Shown: positions 6,861-15,162, numbered from the stretch's first letter. The stretch: DNA of 30,409 bases from an uncultured Gemmobacter sp. (GCA_937983495.1 CALKAA010000297.1:1-30409), one strand, 5' to 3'. The notes: generated by a model not told the origin, from the sequence alone. A program made the numbers and translations.

Positions 6861-9403
6861 CCCGGTGCGCCACCCCGCAGGCTGGCATCTGCGGCAAGGG
6901 CCAAGGCCGCCTCTTGCCACAGGCCCGCCAATTGCGTGCCAGCATCAGGCGGGCAAGCGCCCGTTTCCGCCAGATGTGCCTCGAAACCACGCAGGGCCTG
7001 CACCAGCCGCCGCAGCCCCAGCATGGCACAGGCCCCCTGCAAGCGATGCAGCCGCTCGGGCAGATCGGCAGCAGGCCGCGTGCCCCCCGACCGGGAAGGT
7101 TCAAGCTCGGCCAGAATGGCACTCAGCTCAGCCTCCAGTCCGGCACAGGTGCGCGCCAGATGGGCAGCAGGCAGCAGGGCGCGCAACTCGTTCAGAATGG
7201 CGAGATCCAGCACCGGCTCGGGCAGCGAGGCAAGGAGGGGTCGCAAGCGAGCCAATGTCACAGGCTTGGGCAGGATCTCGGTCAACCCGCCAGCCCGAAA
7301 GCGCTCCAGTTCCTCGGGCAGGCCATGCGCCGTCAGCGCCACGATACGCGCTCTGGATGACGGCCCACCTCCGGCACGAATGGCCTGTGTGGCGGCCAGA
7401 CCATCGACACGCGGCATGCTGATATCCATCAGGATCAGCGCAAAGGGCCGAGCATTGGCGGCCAGAATGGCCTCGGCCCCGTCTGCCGCCTCGGTCACGC
7501 GTTGGCCCAGATGCCGCAACATCTCGCGCAGAACCAGCCGATTGGTCGGGTTATCCTCGGCGATCAGAACCTCATGCCCGGCCATGGGCTGTTCAGGAAG
7601 CAGGTCGGTGCGCCGATCGGCCTGCGACGCTTCGGCGGTGGCCACGGGCAGCAGGATACGGAACCGACTGCCCTCGCCGGGACAGCTGGTCACCTCGATG
7701 CGCCCGCCCATGGCCTCGACCGTGCGGCGCGCAATACCAAGGCCCAGGCCTGTGCCCTCGGTATCGCGGTCATAACCGTTATCGCCACGCTCGAAGGGCT
7801 CGAAAATCGCCTCCAGCCGATCGGGTGCAATGCCGATGCCTGTATCCGCGACCTCAATGCTCAGCATCTGCTCGTCCTGCGCGGGTATGGGCTCCAACCG
7901 GGCGGAAATGCGGATCTCGCCATTGCGGGTGAATTTGGCCGCATTGCCTGCAAGGTTCAGCAAGACCCGCATCAAGGCCCGGCGTGGGGCCAGAACCCAG
8001 GCCTCTTCGCTCGGCGGCAGCGTCAGGCTGAGACGGTTGCCCGCCGCCTCGGCCAGAGGCAGAACCTGCCCCGCCATATCCGACAACAGGGTGGTCACAT
8101 TCAGCGCGACCGCCTCTTCGGTCGGGGCGCGGTCGTCCAGCCGGGCCTGATCCAGCACATCGTTGATCTGCTCCAACGCCATATTCGCCGAACGCTCGGC
8201 AATTTCGAGAAATTGCAACTGCCGCGCATCGGGCCGCGTGGTGCGCAAAAGGATGTCCAGCGCCGCAATCACCCCGTTCAGCGGCGTGCGCATCTCGTGG
8301 CTCATCACCGCCAGAAAACGCTGCTTGGCCTCGGCGGCCTGAAGCGCGGCATCGCGCGCTGCCCGCAACGAGGCTTCGTGGCTGCGCCGTTCTGAAATGT
8401 CGCGCAAAAAGGCAAAGCGCACGGGCTGGCCTTGCGCGTCATCGCCCGCAGTCAAGGACAGTTCGACCGGCAGGCGTTGCCCATCCGGCCGCTGCGCTGT
8501 CAGCTCCACCCGGGGGCTGGTGGCGGCCCCACGCAACTGCATGGCCCCAAGGGCCGCGCTGCCACCCGGCACCAGCTCGCGGAAGTCTGCCGCCTTCAAG
8601 GCGGCGCGCGTCATGCCGAACAAGGCCAGAGCCGCAGGGTTGGCATCAAGGATCGTGCCATCCGGGCGCAGCACCACAACCCCGTCCAGGCTGGCGGCCA
8701 GCGTGCGCTCCAGATTGGCGCGGGCGCGCACAGCCTCGCGGCTGCGCAGACGCAGCCGGCGCGAAAGGCGCGTGGTGCCCCAGACGGTCAGAGTGAGCAA
8801 AGCAATCAGCGCAAAGCCCAGTTCGGCGCCGCGGCGAAACAGGGTCGCCAGCGTTTCACGGCCCTGAATGCCCGCCGAAACCAGCGCGGCCAGCGCATCG
8901 GTGTTGAAGGCACGCATCGGCTTGCGCAGGGCCTGTGCCTCGGCCTGTGCCTCGGCCAGCCTGCCATCGGGCAGCAGAGCGGCCCCATCCAGAAGCTCTT
9001 GCAAGCGACTCGTGCCCTGCCGTACCTCTTGCCAATGCTCGCCCTCGCGCAACGGCGCCAAAACGGCAAAGCCCGCCATGTAACGGTCCATGACCTCGAC
9101 ACGGCTGAGATAGATATCAAAGGCCTGACGCATCGCCACCTGCGCCTCAGCCCCATCGCCAGGCACCACACGATCCAGCGCCAGGATCAGTTTCAAGGTT
9201 TCAACCTCGGCCTGCGCCACCATCCATGTGGCATTTTCAGATTGCGCGGCGCGGGCCTCGTCCAGCCGGTTCCGCACGTTCTGGCCGATCAGAACAAGCA
9301 CCACAACTCCGGCCAGAACAATCGCCAGAACAGGCCAGAGCCTGCGGCGCAACAGGCGCGACAGACGGGCCAGCCAGCGCCGCACTGCCGGGCCAAATGT
9401 CAT
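6854..9403 (-). CDS. Hybrid sensor histidine kinase (PAS-HisKA-HATPase-REC-HPt)
   Basis: An 849-residue membrane-bound phosphorelay kinase. Transmembrane segments at about residues 23-41 and 193-210 frame a mostly helical periplasmic domain of about 150 residues. Then come a PAS domain (about 225-340, ending in the FLRDISERR linker), HisKA with phospho-acceptor H369 in MSHEMRTPLNG, the HATPase with N box NLAGNAAKF, G1 ADTGIGIA and G2 GTGLGLG, a receiver domain with D660 in LILMDISMP, and a C-terminal HPt domain with H786 in LHRLQGACAMLG. All catalytic residues are in place, so a full His-Asp-His relay to the downstream regulator is likely. Its start overlaps the stop of the exported molybdopterin-fold gene by 4 bases (9400-9403), which suggests that protein works with the sensor. 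Signal sensed is unknown. Confidence 0.93.
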   Translation of the reverse strand: MTFGPAVRRWLARLSRLLRRRLWPVLAIVLAGVVVLVLIGQNVRNRLDEARAAQSENATWMVAQAEVETLKLILALDRVVPGDGAEAQVAMRQAFDIYLSRVEVMDRYMAGFAVLAPLREGEHWQEVRQGTSRLQELLDGAALLPDGRLAEAQAEAQALRKPMRAFNTDALAALVSAGIQGRETLATLFRRGAELGFALIALLTLTVWGTTRLSRRLRLRSREAVRARANLERTLAASLDGVVVLRPDGTILDANPAALALFGMTRAALKAADFRELVPGGSAALGAMQLRGAATSPRVELTAQRPDGQRLPVELSLTAGDDAQGQPVRFAFLRDISERRSHEASLRAARDAALQAAEAKQRFLAVMSHEMRTPLNGVIAALDILLRTTRPDARQLQFLEIAERSANMALEQINDVLDQARLDDRAPTEEAVALNVTTLLSDMAGQVLPLAEAAGNRLSLTLPPSEEAWVLAPRRALMRVLLNLAGNAAKFTRNGEIRISARLEPIPAQDEQMLSIEVADTGIGIAPDRLEAIFEPFERGDNGYDRDTEGTGLGLGIARRTVEAMGGRIEVTSCPGEGSRFRILLPVATAEASQADRRTDLLPEQPMAGHEVLIAEDNPTNRLVLREMLRHLGQRVTEAADGAEAILAANARPFALILMDISMPRVDGLAATQAIRAGGGPSSRARIVALTAHGLPEELERFRAGGLTEILPKPVTLARLRPLLASLPEPVLDLAILNELRALLPAAHLARTCAGLEAELSAILAELEPSRSGGTRPAADLPERLHRLQGACAMLGLRRLVQALRGFEAHLAETGACPPDAGTQLAGLWQEAALALAADASLRGGAPGE

Positions 9404-9894
9404 GGTGCCAGTTCCTGCACCTGCACCAATTGCCAGACGCTGAGGGTATGCATGCGTTCGGGACTGATCGCGATCTTCTCATCATAGGGAAAGACCAGCC
9501 AAAGTGGCCCCTGATCCCGCACGTCAAAGGGCTGGCCGTTCTGGCGCGTGGCAATGATGGGCCAATCCTCTCCCAACTCCTCCAGCCCCATCTCGACCTC
9601 GTAGTCATTCAGCGCCTTCAACAGGATACGGCCTTTGGTGATCCCGGCTGCCGCCAGAACATCGTGCAAGCGCGGCCCACGAAAGGCGATACGCCCCTCT
9701 GTCCAGATGGTTGTGGTGTCAAAGCTGACCTGTGGCAGCGCCTCAAGCGCCGCCCGGTCCAGCGCGAGGCCGGGGCCATCCAGCGGCACCACATGGAGAA
9801 GGGTCTGCGCTGATGTGTCAGCCTGAAGCGGAGTGCCTCTGAAGGCCAACAAACCGCAAAAGCCGGTCAAGATCGTCCTTCTTTGCCACACCAT
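9400..9894 (-). CDS. Exported small molybdopterin-binding-domain protein, likely sensor partner
   Basis: A protein of 164 residues from the chosen start, with an N-terminal signal-like segment (MVWQRRTILTGFCGLLAF, then a likely cleavage near LQA-D) and a body resembling the oxidoreductase molybdopterin-binding (sulfite-oxidase) fold: TTTIWTEGRIAFRGPRLHDVL, LKALNDYEVEM and the GPLWLVFPYD stretch are recognisable. The only cysteine is in the signal segment, so the cysteine that ligates molybdenum in sulfite-oxidase enzymes is absent; catalysis like that of sulfite oxidase is unlikely. An alternative start nine codons upstream (9921) exists; 9894 was preferred because it gives a standard signal peptide, but neither has a strong Shine-Dalgarno. 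Overlap with the kinase gene suggests a periplasmic ligand or cofactor-binding partner. Confidence 0.75.
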   Translation of the reverse strand: MVWQRRTILTGFCGLLAFRGTPLQADTSAQTLLHVVPLDGPGLALDRAALEALPQVSFDTTTIWTEGRIAFRGPRLHDVLAAAGITKGRILLKALNDYEVEMGLEELGEDWPIIATRQNGQPFDVRDQGPLWLVFPYDEKIAISPERMHTLSVWQLVQVQELAP

Positions 9895-10006
9895 GCGCTT
9901 GTCCCGCAGTATCACATACACTCTTATGGTGCGTATCGCCTGATATTGAGCCGGTAAAGCTGTCTTTAGGTGGGCTTTTTGTCGTGGCGCGGCCAGAGGG
10001 GTGCAT

Positions 10007-10426
10007 TCACGTCAGGCGCGACAGAAGTGCCATCAAGGTGAGCCGTTCCGAAGGCGTCAGGGGGGCCAGGCCCTCCTCCATTGCTTTGACGGCCGGGGCA
10101 TAGGTGCGCCCCACCAGCGCGCGCCCCTCGGGTGTGATGTCTACCGTCAGGCGGCGCTTGTCGTCCGGGTCGGCATGGCGTGCAACAAGACCAAGGGTCT
10201 CCAGCCGCCCAACCACGCCCTTGACCGTGGCCGCATCCATCGAGGCCACACGCCCCAGATGGTTCTGGCTCATGGCCCCCTGCTGATCCAGTCGAACCAG
10301 CGCCGCAAACTGCATTGTGGTCAAGCCAGGGATCAGCCGCGCGAAAATGGCCTGATACCGCTGCACCGCGCGGCGCAACTGATAGCCATATTGGTCTTCC
10401 AGAAGATAGAGGTCGCGCTGTTCCAT
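10007..10426 (-). CDS. MarR-family transcriptional regulator
   Basis: A 139-residue winged helix-turn-helix repressor. Residues 50-100 hold the DNA-binding part: SQNHLGRVASMDAATVKGVV forms the helix-turn-helix and DPDDKRRLTVDITPEG the wing with its conserved Asp and Arg. Flanking helices should form the dimer interface. MarR proteins generally bind palindromes next to their own gene and are released by small, often aromatic or acidic, ligands. It is divergent from an ABC importer operon, with a clear inverted repeat between the two (10529-10554), so it probably controls that importer and itself. The frame is open far upstream; ATG at 10426 gives family-normal length, and ATG at 10456 (10 residues longer) is an alternative. 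Neither has a good ribosome binding site. Confidence 0.88.
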   Translation of the reverse strand: MEQRDLYLLEDQYGYQLRRAVQRYQAIFARLIPGLTTMQFAALVRLDQQGAMSQNHLGRVASMDAATVKGVVGRLETLGLVARHADPDDKRRLTVDITPEGRALVGRTYAPAVKAMEEGLAPLTPSERLTLMALLSRLT

Positions 10427-10528
10427 AGGGCAAGGGCGTAGCGACCGCCTTGCCATGTGGCAAGGCACCTGATGCAGCGAAACTGATTTTCCCCCTTGCC
10501 GATGTGGCACATCAGATACATAAGTCAT

Positions 10529-10554
10529 TGCAAACACTATAAAATTTGTTTGCA
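10529..10554. promoter_or_regulatory. Probable MarR operator (8-bp inverted repeat)
   Basis: TGCAAACA at 10529-10536 and TGTTTGCA at 10547-10554 are a perfect inverted repeat with a 10-base AT-rich spacer. The half-site centres are 18 bases apart, about two helical turns. A second, imperfect palindrome (10547-10558, TGTTTGCATACA) overlaps the right arm. The site lies 41 bases upstream of the binding-protein start and about 100 bases from the MarR start, where promoter elements would be expected. Confidence 0.65.
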
Positions 10555-10580
10555 TACATACAGTTTCGCGGATCAGACGC

Positions 10581-10586
10581 AAAGGA
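10581..10586 (+). promoter_or_regulatory. Ribosome binding site deciding the importer start
   Basis: AAAGGA sits 8 bases before the ATG at 10595. The ATG at 10586 overlaps this site and so is a less likely start. Confidence 0.6.
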
Positions 10587-10594
10587 TGCCGCCC

Positions 10595-11863
10595 ATGACC
10601 CTTCTTTCCCGCCGCTCGGTTCTGGCCGGTCTTGCTGCCGGTTCTGCCCTGTCGCTGGCTCCGATGCGCTTCGCCTCGGCGCAAAGCGCCGCGCCGATCA
10701 AGCTGGGCTTTCAGGTCCATCGCACCGGAATCGGTGCCAGCTATGGCCGCTGGTATGAGCGTGTCGCCAATGCTGCCGCCACCCGGATGAACGACATGGG
10801 CGGGATCAATGGCCGCCCTGTGGAACTGGTGTTCGAGGATGACGGCACCGATCCCAAACGCGGTGCCGAAGTCGTGGACAAGCTGGTCAGCCAGCATGGC
10901 GTGGACCTGATCTTCGGCTCGCTGTTCTCGCATGTCGTCATCGGATCGGCCCCCCGCGCGGGCGAGCTGAAAGTGCCCTATCTGCCCTGCTCCGAAGGCT
11001 ATCACGTCGCCTCGGGCATGCTGAACCGTTGGTGCCTGCAACCGGGCATCTCGGACGTGCGGTCGCAAGTCACGGCGATGGCACCCTGGGTCATGCAGAA
11101 CCTGGGCAAGAAGGTTACGATGGTGTTCCCCGATTACGCCTTTGGCCACGATCACCGCGATTATTTCAGCGAGGCCGTCGCCGCGCAGGGCGGCGAGGTG
11201 ATCGCCAAGATCGGCATTCCGCCCACCGAGACCAGCTTCACCCGCTATTTCCCACAAATCCCTGCGGAAACCGAGGTGCTCTATCACGTCATGGTCGGGC
11301 CTTCCGTGCTGACCTTTGTCAAGGAACTGGGCGAGTTTTACGGTGCGGGCAGCGGCCCGCAGATTTTCGGCTTCATCGACAGCCTCGAAGGTGTCGATCT
11401 GGCCTCACCGGGGCTGGAATTCCTGGAAGGCAGCCATTTCTGGGAAGGCCATTGCCGCCACAAACAACCCGATGCCCCGGCATGGGAGGCCGACTATCGC
11501 GCGGCTGTGGGCGTGGATGACAATGGCGCCTCGCTGGCTGACCCCAAGGATGTGGCCACCTATGCCCATATGTTCTCGGTCTGGGAAACGCTTTCGACAA
11601 TCAAGAAGGGCATGGAGGCTGCGGGCTATCAATCCACCGCCGACCGGCAGAAATTCGTCGAGGCGGTCGAAGCGATGACCAGCTTTGACGCCGGACTGGA
11701 TCATGTGCAGGGTGCCAAGGTCTTCAATGGCAAGACTCACCAGGTGTTCAGCACCCAGTTCATTTCCAAGGTGGAGGCGGGCAAACTGACGCGTGTGCAT
11801 ACCACCAGCATTGAGGAAAGCCTTTATCCCGATGCCGTGGATTACACCGCGCAGTCGTTCTGA
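10595..11863 (+). CDS. ABC transporter substrate-binding protein, branched-chain amino acid / amide (HAAT) type
   Basis: A 422-residue periplasmic binding protein. The N terminus has a twin-arginine-like signal (LSRRSVLAGLAAGSALSL, cleavage probably near ASA-Q, about residue 29), so export by Tat is plausible. The mature part begins IKLGF and continues with the family pattern GGINGRPVELVFEDDGTDP and a long two-lobed type I fold, resembling LivJ/AmiC/UrtA-like proteins. It is first gene of a five-gene importer operon. The substrate cannot be read from sequence: the MarR control suggests something other than a simple branched-chain amino acid, perhaps an organic acid or amide, but that is speculation. 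A stable hairpin follows the gene, which usually raises binding-protein levels over permease. Confidence 0.9.
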   Translation: MTLLSRRSVLAGLAAGSALSLAPMRFASAQSAAPIKLGFQVHRTGIGASYGRWYERVANAAATRMNDMGGINGRPVELVFEDDGTDPKRGAEVVDKLVSQHGVDLIFGSLFSHVVIGSAPRAGELKVPYLPCSEGYHVASGMLNRWCLQPGISDVRSQVTAMAPWVMQNLGKKVTMVFPDYAFGHDHRDYFSEAVAAQGGEVIAKIGIPPTETSFTRYFPQIPAETEVLYHVMVGPSVLTFVKELGEFYGAGSGPQIFGFIDSLEGVDLASPGLEFLEGSHFWEGHCRHKQPDAPAWEADYRAAVGVDDNGASLADPKDVATYAHMFSVWETLSTIKKGMEAAGYQSTADRQKFVEAVEAMTSFDAGLDHVQGAKVFNGKTHQVFSTQFISKVEAGKLTRVHTTSIEESLYPDAVDYTAQSF

Positions 11864-11891
11864 CAGTGGTGTTCAGATAAGTGCAGACAAT

Positions 11892-11915
11892 GGGGCGCGC
11901 CGGGTTGCGCGCCCC
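11892..11915 (+). other. Intercistronic hairpin after the binding-protein gene
   Basis: GGGGCGCGC (11892-11900) pairs perfectly with GCGCGCCCC (11907-11915), loop of 6 bases. No U-run follows; the next features are GAAAGGA and the permease ATG at 11933. This looks like a partial attenuator or 3' mRNA stabiliser rather than a full terminator. Confidence 0.65.
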
Positions 11916-11932
11916 TGCTTGAAAGGACGCGC

Positions 11933-12808
11933 ATGGGCACCGGATCGCTTTTGATGCTGGCCACGCTGGAAGGCACTGTGATGGCCGCCGTGCTGGCCTT
12001 GGCGGCCGTTGGCCTCAGCCTCACTTTCGGGGTGATGCGGGTGGTGAATGTCGCGCATGGCGAGTTTTTCATGCTGGGTGCCGTGCTGGCCTGGGCAGTG
12101 GCGCAGGCCATGCCCTCGGCCCCGCTGGGCTTTGTGGCAGCCCTGCTGATCGCACCCGCACTGGTGGGGGCCTTGGCATGGGTGACGGATACCGCGCTGC
12201 TCAAGCGGTTGAATTACAACCCGGATTCTACCATCGTTGCCACGATCGGCCTGTCTTACCTGATCCAGCAGGGCGCGCTTTCCTTCTTTGGCCCCGATGC
12301 ACGGGCGGTAGCGGCCCCTTTTACCCTGCGCCTGCAATTTCCCGGTTTCGGCTATTCGGGCTACAAGCTGTTCGTGGTGGCAGCGGCGCTGCTGGTGCTG
12401 CTGGCGGTCTGGTGGGGGCTGACACGCAGCCGCGCCGGGCTGGTGATGCGTGCCACGCAGGTCGATCGCAACACAGCGCGCGCCTTTGGCATCAATGTGG
12501 ATCGGGTTTATGCAGGCACCTTCGCGCTAGGGGCGGCGCTGGCGGCACTGGCGGCTGTGCTGCTCGCTCCGATTTCGCAAGCGCATTACCTGATGGGGCA
12601 TGACCCGCTGCTTTTGTCTTTCATCGTGGTCATCATCGGCGGATTGGGCAGCCTGCGCGGCACGCTGCTGGCGGCGCTGGTGATCGGGCTGGCCGATGGC
12701 ATTCTGTCGATGCTTTACCCGCCCACCCTAGCCAAAATCCTTGCCACGCTGGCTGTCGCCATGGTGCTGGTCTTCCGCCCGCAGGGCCTGTTCGGAGACC
12801 GGACATGA
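11933..12808 (+). CDS. Branched-chain amino acid-type ABC transporter permease (LivH type)
   Basis: A 291-residue inner-membrane permease. About eight hydrophobic segments are visible. The N-terminal ALAAVGLSLTFGVMRVVNVA followed by HGEFFMLGA is diagnostic of LivH/UrtB-type permeases, and the late segment with IIGGLGSLRGTLLAALVIG is the conserved coupling region to the ATPase. Start supported by GAAAGGA at 11921-11927. It overlaps the second permease by 4 bases (12805-12808), which means coupled translation. It will form a heterodimer with the LivM-type permease and work with the two ATPases downstream. Confidence 0.92.
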   Translation: MGTGSLLMLATLEGTVMAAVLALAAVGLSLTFGVMRVVNVAHGEFFMLGAVLAWAVAQAMPSAPLGFVAALLIAPALVGALAWVTDTALLKRLNYNPDSTIVATIGLSYLIQQGALSFFGPDARAVAAPFTLRLQFPGFGYSGYKLFVVAAALLVLLAVWWGLTRSRAGLVMRATQVDRNTARAFGINVDRVYAGTFALGAALAALAAVLLAPISQAHYLMGHDPLLLSFIVVIIGGLGSLRGTLLAALVIGLADGILSMLYPPTLAKILATLAVAMVLVFRPQGLFGDRT

Positions 12809-13734
12809 AGGCGCTTGGACTACATCTGGGCGTTCTGCTCACGCTCGCTCTGGCCGGGCTGCTGTTGCCTGACTATCATCAGGGTATGCTGACACGGGTG
12901 CTGGTGATGGCGGTTTTCGCCACCGGCTACAACCTCGCCTTCGGTTATACCGGGCTGCTGAGCCTAGGCCATGCGCTGCATTTCAGCGCAGGCATGATGG
13001 CGGCCGGGCTGGCAATGCGTGACGGCATGGCCCCCGAAGCGGCCTTGCCGCTTGGCGCGCTGGCGGGCACGGTTTCGGCGGCGCTGACCGGAATACTGGC
13101 GCTGCGCACAAAAGGCGTCAGCTTCATGATCGTGACGCTGATGTTCGCGCAAGCCTTTTACCTGACTTTACTGTATTTCGGAGCCTTCACAGGCGGGGAC
13201 GAGGGCTTTCCACTGCCCGGTTCCGCCCGACAGATGTTCGGGTTGGACCTGACGCAGCCCGGCCCGCGCTTCACCGTGGCGCTGCTGCTGTTTGGCATCG
13301 CCTTGCTGGTGCAAGCGGCCCTGGTACGCGGACGCTTTGGCCGCAGCATGGTGGCGATACGGGAAAACGAGGAACGCTCGCGCATGCTGGGCTATAATCC
13401 GTTTACCATCAAGCTCACGGCGTTAACCCTTTCTGGGCTTTATGCCGGAGTGGCGGGGGCGGCCTATGGCCTGCTGTTCGGCTATGTTGGTGCCGGGTTT
13501 GGCACCACGCAATATTCCATCCTGCCGATGCTCTATGTGCTGCTGGGGGGTGCGGGCACGACCTTGGGGCCGCTGCTGGGGGCGGGGCTGATGGCCTGGC
13601 TGATTGACGCAGCCTCCAGCCTGACCGAGGCCTCGCTGGCCATCATCGGCGCTGTATTGATCGCACTGGTGGTCTTTGCGCCCAAGGGCATTCTGGGCAC
13701 GATCCGGGAAAGGGGGGCAAAATGGCTGCCGTGA
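12805..13734 (+). CDS. Branched-chain amino acid-type ABC transporter permease (LivM type)
   Basis: A 309-residue inner-membrane permease, partner of the LivH-type protein. Family marks are ATGYNLAFGYTGLLSLGHAL near residues 32-51, the mid-protein VAIRENEERSRMLGYNPF coupling-helix region and the C-terminal FAPKGILGTIRERGA. About nine to ten hydrophobic helices. The ATG overlaps the upstream stop, and the 3' end overlaps the first ATPase gene by 13 bases. No sign of truncation or shift. Confidence 0.92.
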   Translation: MKALGLHLGVLLTLALAGLLLPDYHQGMLTRVLVMAVFATGYNLAFGYTGLLSLGHALHFSAGMMAAGLAMRDGMAPEAALPLGALAGTVSAALTGILALRTKGVSFMIVTLMFAQAFYLTLLYFGAFTGGDEGFPLPGSARQMFGLDLTQPGPRFTVALLLFGIALLVQAALVRGRFGRSMVAIRENEERSRMLGYNPFTIKLTALTLSGLYAGVAGAAYGLLFGYVGAGFGTTQYSILPMLYVLLGGAGTTLGPLLGAGLMAWLIDAASSLTEASLAIIGAVLIALVVFAPKGILGTIRERGAKWLP

Positions 13735-14441
13735 TCTTGCAGGCCACCGGCCTCAGCCGCGCCTTTGGTGGTTTGCGCGCGGTGGAGGCTGTGGACCTCA
13801 ACCTGACCGCTGGCGAAATACATGCGCTGATCGGCCCGAATGGTGCGGGCAAGACAACGCTTGTCAGCCTTCTTTCCGGGCGGCTGTCGCCCGATGCCGG
13901 GCGCATCATCTTTGCAGGCGAAGACATCACCCGCCTGCCCGCCCATACCCGAGTCGCACGCGGCATCGCCTATACGTTTCAGATCACCTCGATCTATGGC
14001 GGGCTTTCCGTCTTTGACAATCTGGCGCTGGCTGTGCAGCGCCACCGTCCGCGTGATCTGCGCCAAGCGGTTCAGGCGGCGGCAGATCGAGTGGGCCTGG
14101 GCAGCTATCTGCAAGCAGAAGCAGGGCTGCTGTCTTATGGTCATCAGCGCCTGTTGGAGTTGGGCATGGGGCTGGCGCTGCACCCCCGCCTGCTGATCCT
14201 CGACGAGCCGACGCAGGGCCTCGCGGCAGGAGAGATTGGCGATTTCATCAACCTGATCCGTGGCTTGCAAGGCACCACCATCTTGCTGATCGAGCATAAT
14301 ATGGAGGTGGTCATGGCCCTGGCGCAACGGATCACCGTATTGAACATGGGGCAGGTGCTGGCCGCGGGCACCCCTGCGGAAATCCGCGCCAATGCCGCCG
14401 TGCAAGCCGCTTATCTGGGGGTTGAACATGTTGCAGATTGA
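13722..14441 (+). CDS. Branched-chain amino acid-type ABC transporter ATPase (LivG type)
   Basis: A 239-residue ABC ATPase. Walker A GPNGAGKT at 38-45, Q-loop TFQ at about 85-87, an ABC signature region LSYGHQRLLELGMGLA at about 137-152 (SYGHQ instead of SGGQQ, which is usual for LivG-type proteins), Walker B LLILDEPT at 157-164 and switch histidine H192 in IEHNM. Start supported by a GGGGGG tract just upstream. Overlaps the permease gene by 13 bases and the second ATPase gene by 14 bases. Supplies energy for the importer together with the LivF-type ATPase. Confidence 0.93.
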   Translation: MAAVILQATGLSRAFGGLRAVEAVDLNLTAGEIHALIGPNGAGKTTLVSLLSGRLSPDAGRIIFAGEDITRLPAHTRVARGIAYTFQITSIYGGLSVFDNLALAVQRHRPRDLRQAVQAAADRVGLGSYLQAEAGLLSYGHQRLLELGMGLALHPRLLILDEPTQGLAAGEIGDFINLIRGLQGTTILLIEHNMEVVMALAQRITVLNMGQVLAAGTPAEIRANAAVQAAYLGVEHVAD

Positions 14442-15117
14442 GGGGCTGACCGCCGGATATGGCGCTGTCACCGTGCTGCGTGAGGTGAACCTGATCGCGG
14501 AACCGGGGCGGGTCACCTGCGTGATGGGCCGCAACGGCGCAGGGAAGACCACCCTTCTGCGCAGCATCATGGGGCAGACAACCCGCCTTTCGGGCGGCAT
14601 TTTCCTGAACCGGACCCCGCTGCACAACCTGCCTGCGCATGAGGTTCCGGGCCATGGGATTGGCTATGTGCCGCAGGGCCGCCGCCTGTTCGGGCCGCTG
14701 ACCGTCGCCGAAAACCTGCAAATCGGTCTGATGACGCGCAGCAAATCCGCCGCAACCTTGGAGCGCGTGCTGACCCTGTTCCCCCGCCTGCGCGAACGGC
14801 TGAATCAGCAAGCCGGAACGCTTTCGGGAGGTGAACAGCAAATGCTGGCGCTGGCCCGTGCGCTGTGCCTGGAACCTTCGGTGCTGCTGCTCGACGAGCC
14901 GACCGAGGGGCTGCAACCTTCGATGATCCAGTTGATCCGCGACAGTGTGACGAGCCTGAAAGCCGAAGGCGTGGCGATCATTCTGGTCGAGCAGCGGGTC
15001 GAGGCGGTTCTGTCGATTGCCGATACAATCGCGTTCATGGCGCAGGGGCAAATCGTGGAAACGCTGCCCGCCCAAGGCATTGGCCCCGAGCCTTTCCAAC
15101 GGCATATCGGAATATAA
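14428..15117 (+). CDS. Branched-chain amino acid-type ABC transporter ATPase (LivF type)
   Basis: A 229-residue ABC ATPase. Walker A GRNGAGKT at 34-41, signature LSGGEQQMLALARAL from about 132, Walker B LLLDEPTEGL from 153, and VEQR at the switch position, where LivF proteins carry Gln rather than His. GYVPQGRRLFGPLTVAENL is the typical LivF Q-loop region. ATG at 14428 was chosen because it opens directly into the family N terminus (MLQIEGLTAGYG); an in-frame ATG at 14392 would add 12 unrelated residues inside the upstream gene. Last gene of the importer operon; a bidirectional terminator begins at its stop codon. Confidence 0.92.
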   Translation: MLQIEGLTAGYGAVTVLREVNLIAEPGRVTCVMGRNGAGKTTLLRSIMGQTTRLSGGIFLNRTPLHNLPAHEVPGHGIGYVPQGRRLFGPLTVAENLQIGLMTRSKSAATLERVLTLFPRLRERLNQQAGTLSGGEQQMLALARALCLEPSVLLLDEPTEGLQPSMIQLIRDSVTSLKAEGVAIILVEQRVEAVLSIADTIAFMAQGQIVETLPAQGIGPEPFQRHIGI

Positions 15118-15149
15118 ACGGGCGATCACATTCAACGTGAACGCCCGTT
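15117..15149. terminator. Bidirectional terminator between livF-type gene and dapD
   Basis: Bases 15117-15124 pair with 15142-15149 (8 bp), then an A-A mismatch and four further pairs (15126-15129 with 15137-15140) around a 7-base loop. It begins at the last base of the importer operon's stop codon and is 13 bases from the dapD stop. On the minus strand the stem is followed by TTTATATT, a fair U-tract for dapD; on the plus strand by TTCTGTT. Confidence 0.75.
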
Positions 15150-15162
15150 CTGTTAACGCAGA

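Noticed and set aside
10427..11287. Long N-terminal extension of the MarR frame
   Set aside because: It would run through the divergent promoter region and the importer gene and would make the MarR protein three times its normal length.
10595..15117. Urea (urtABCDE) identity for the importer
   Set aside because: Gene order would fit, but no urease genes follow, the regulator is MarR, and the binding protein N terminus does not look like UrtA.
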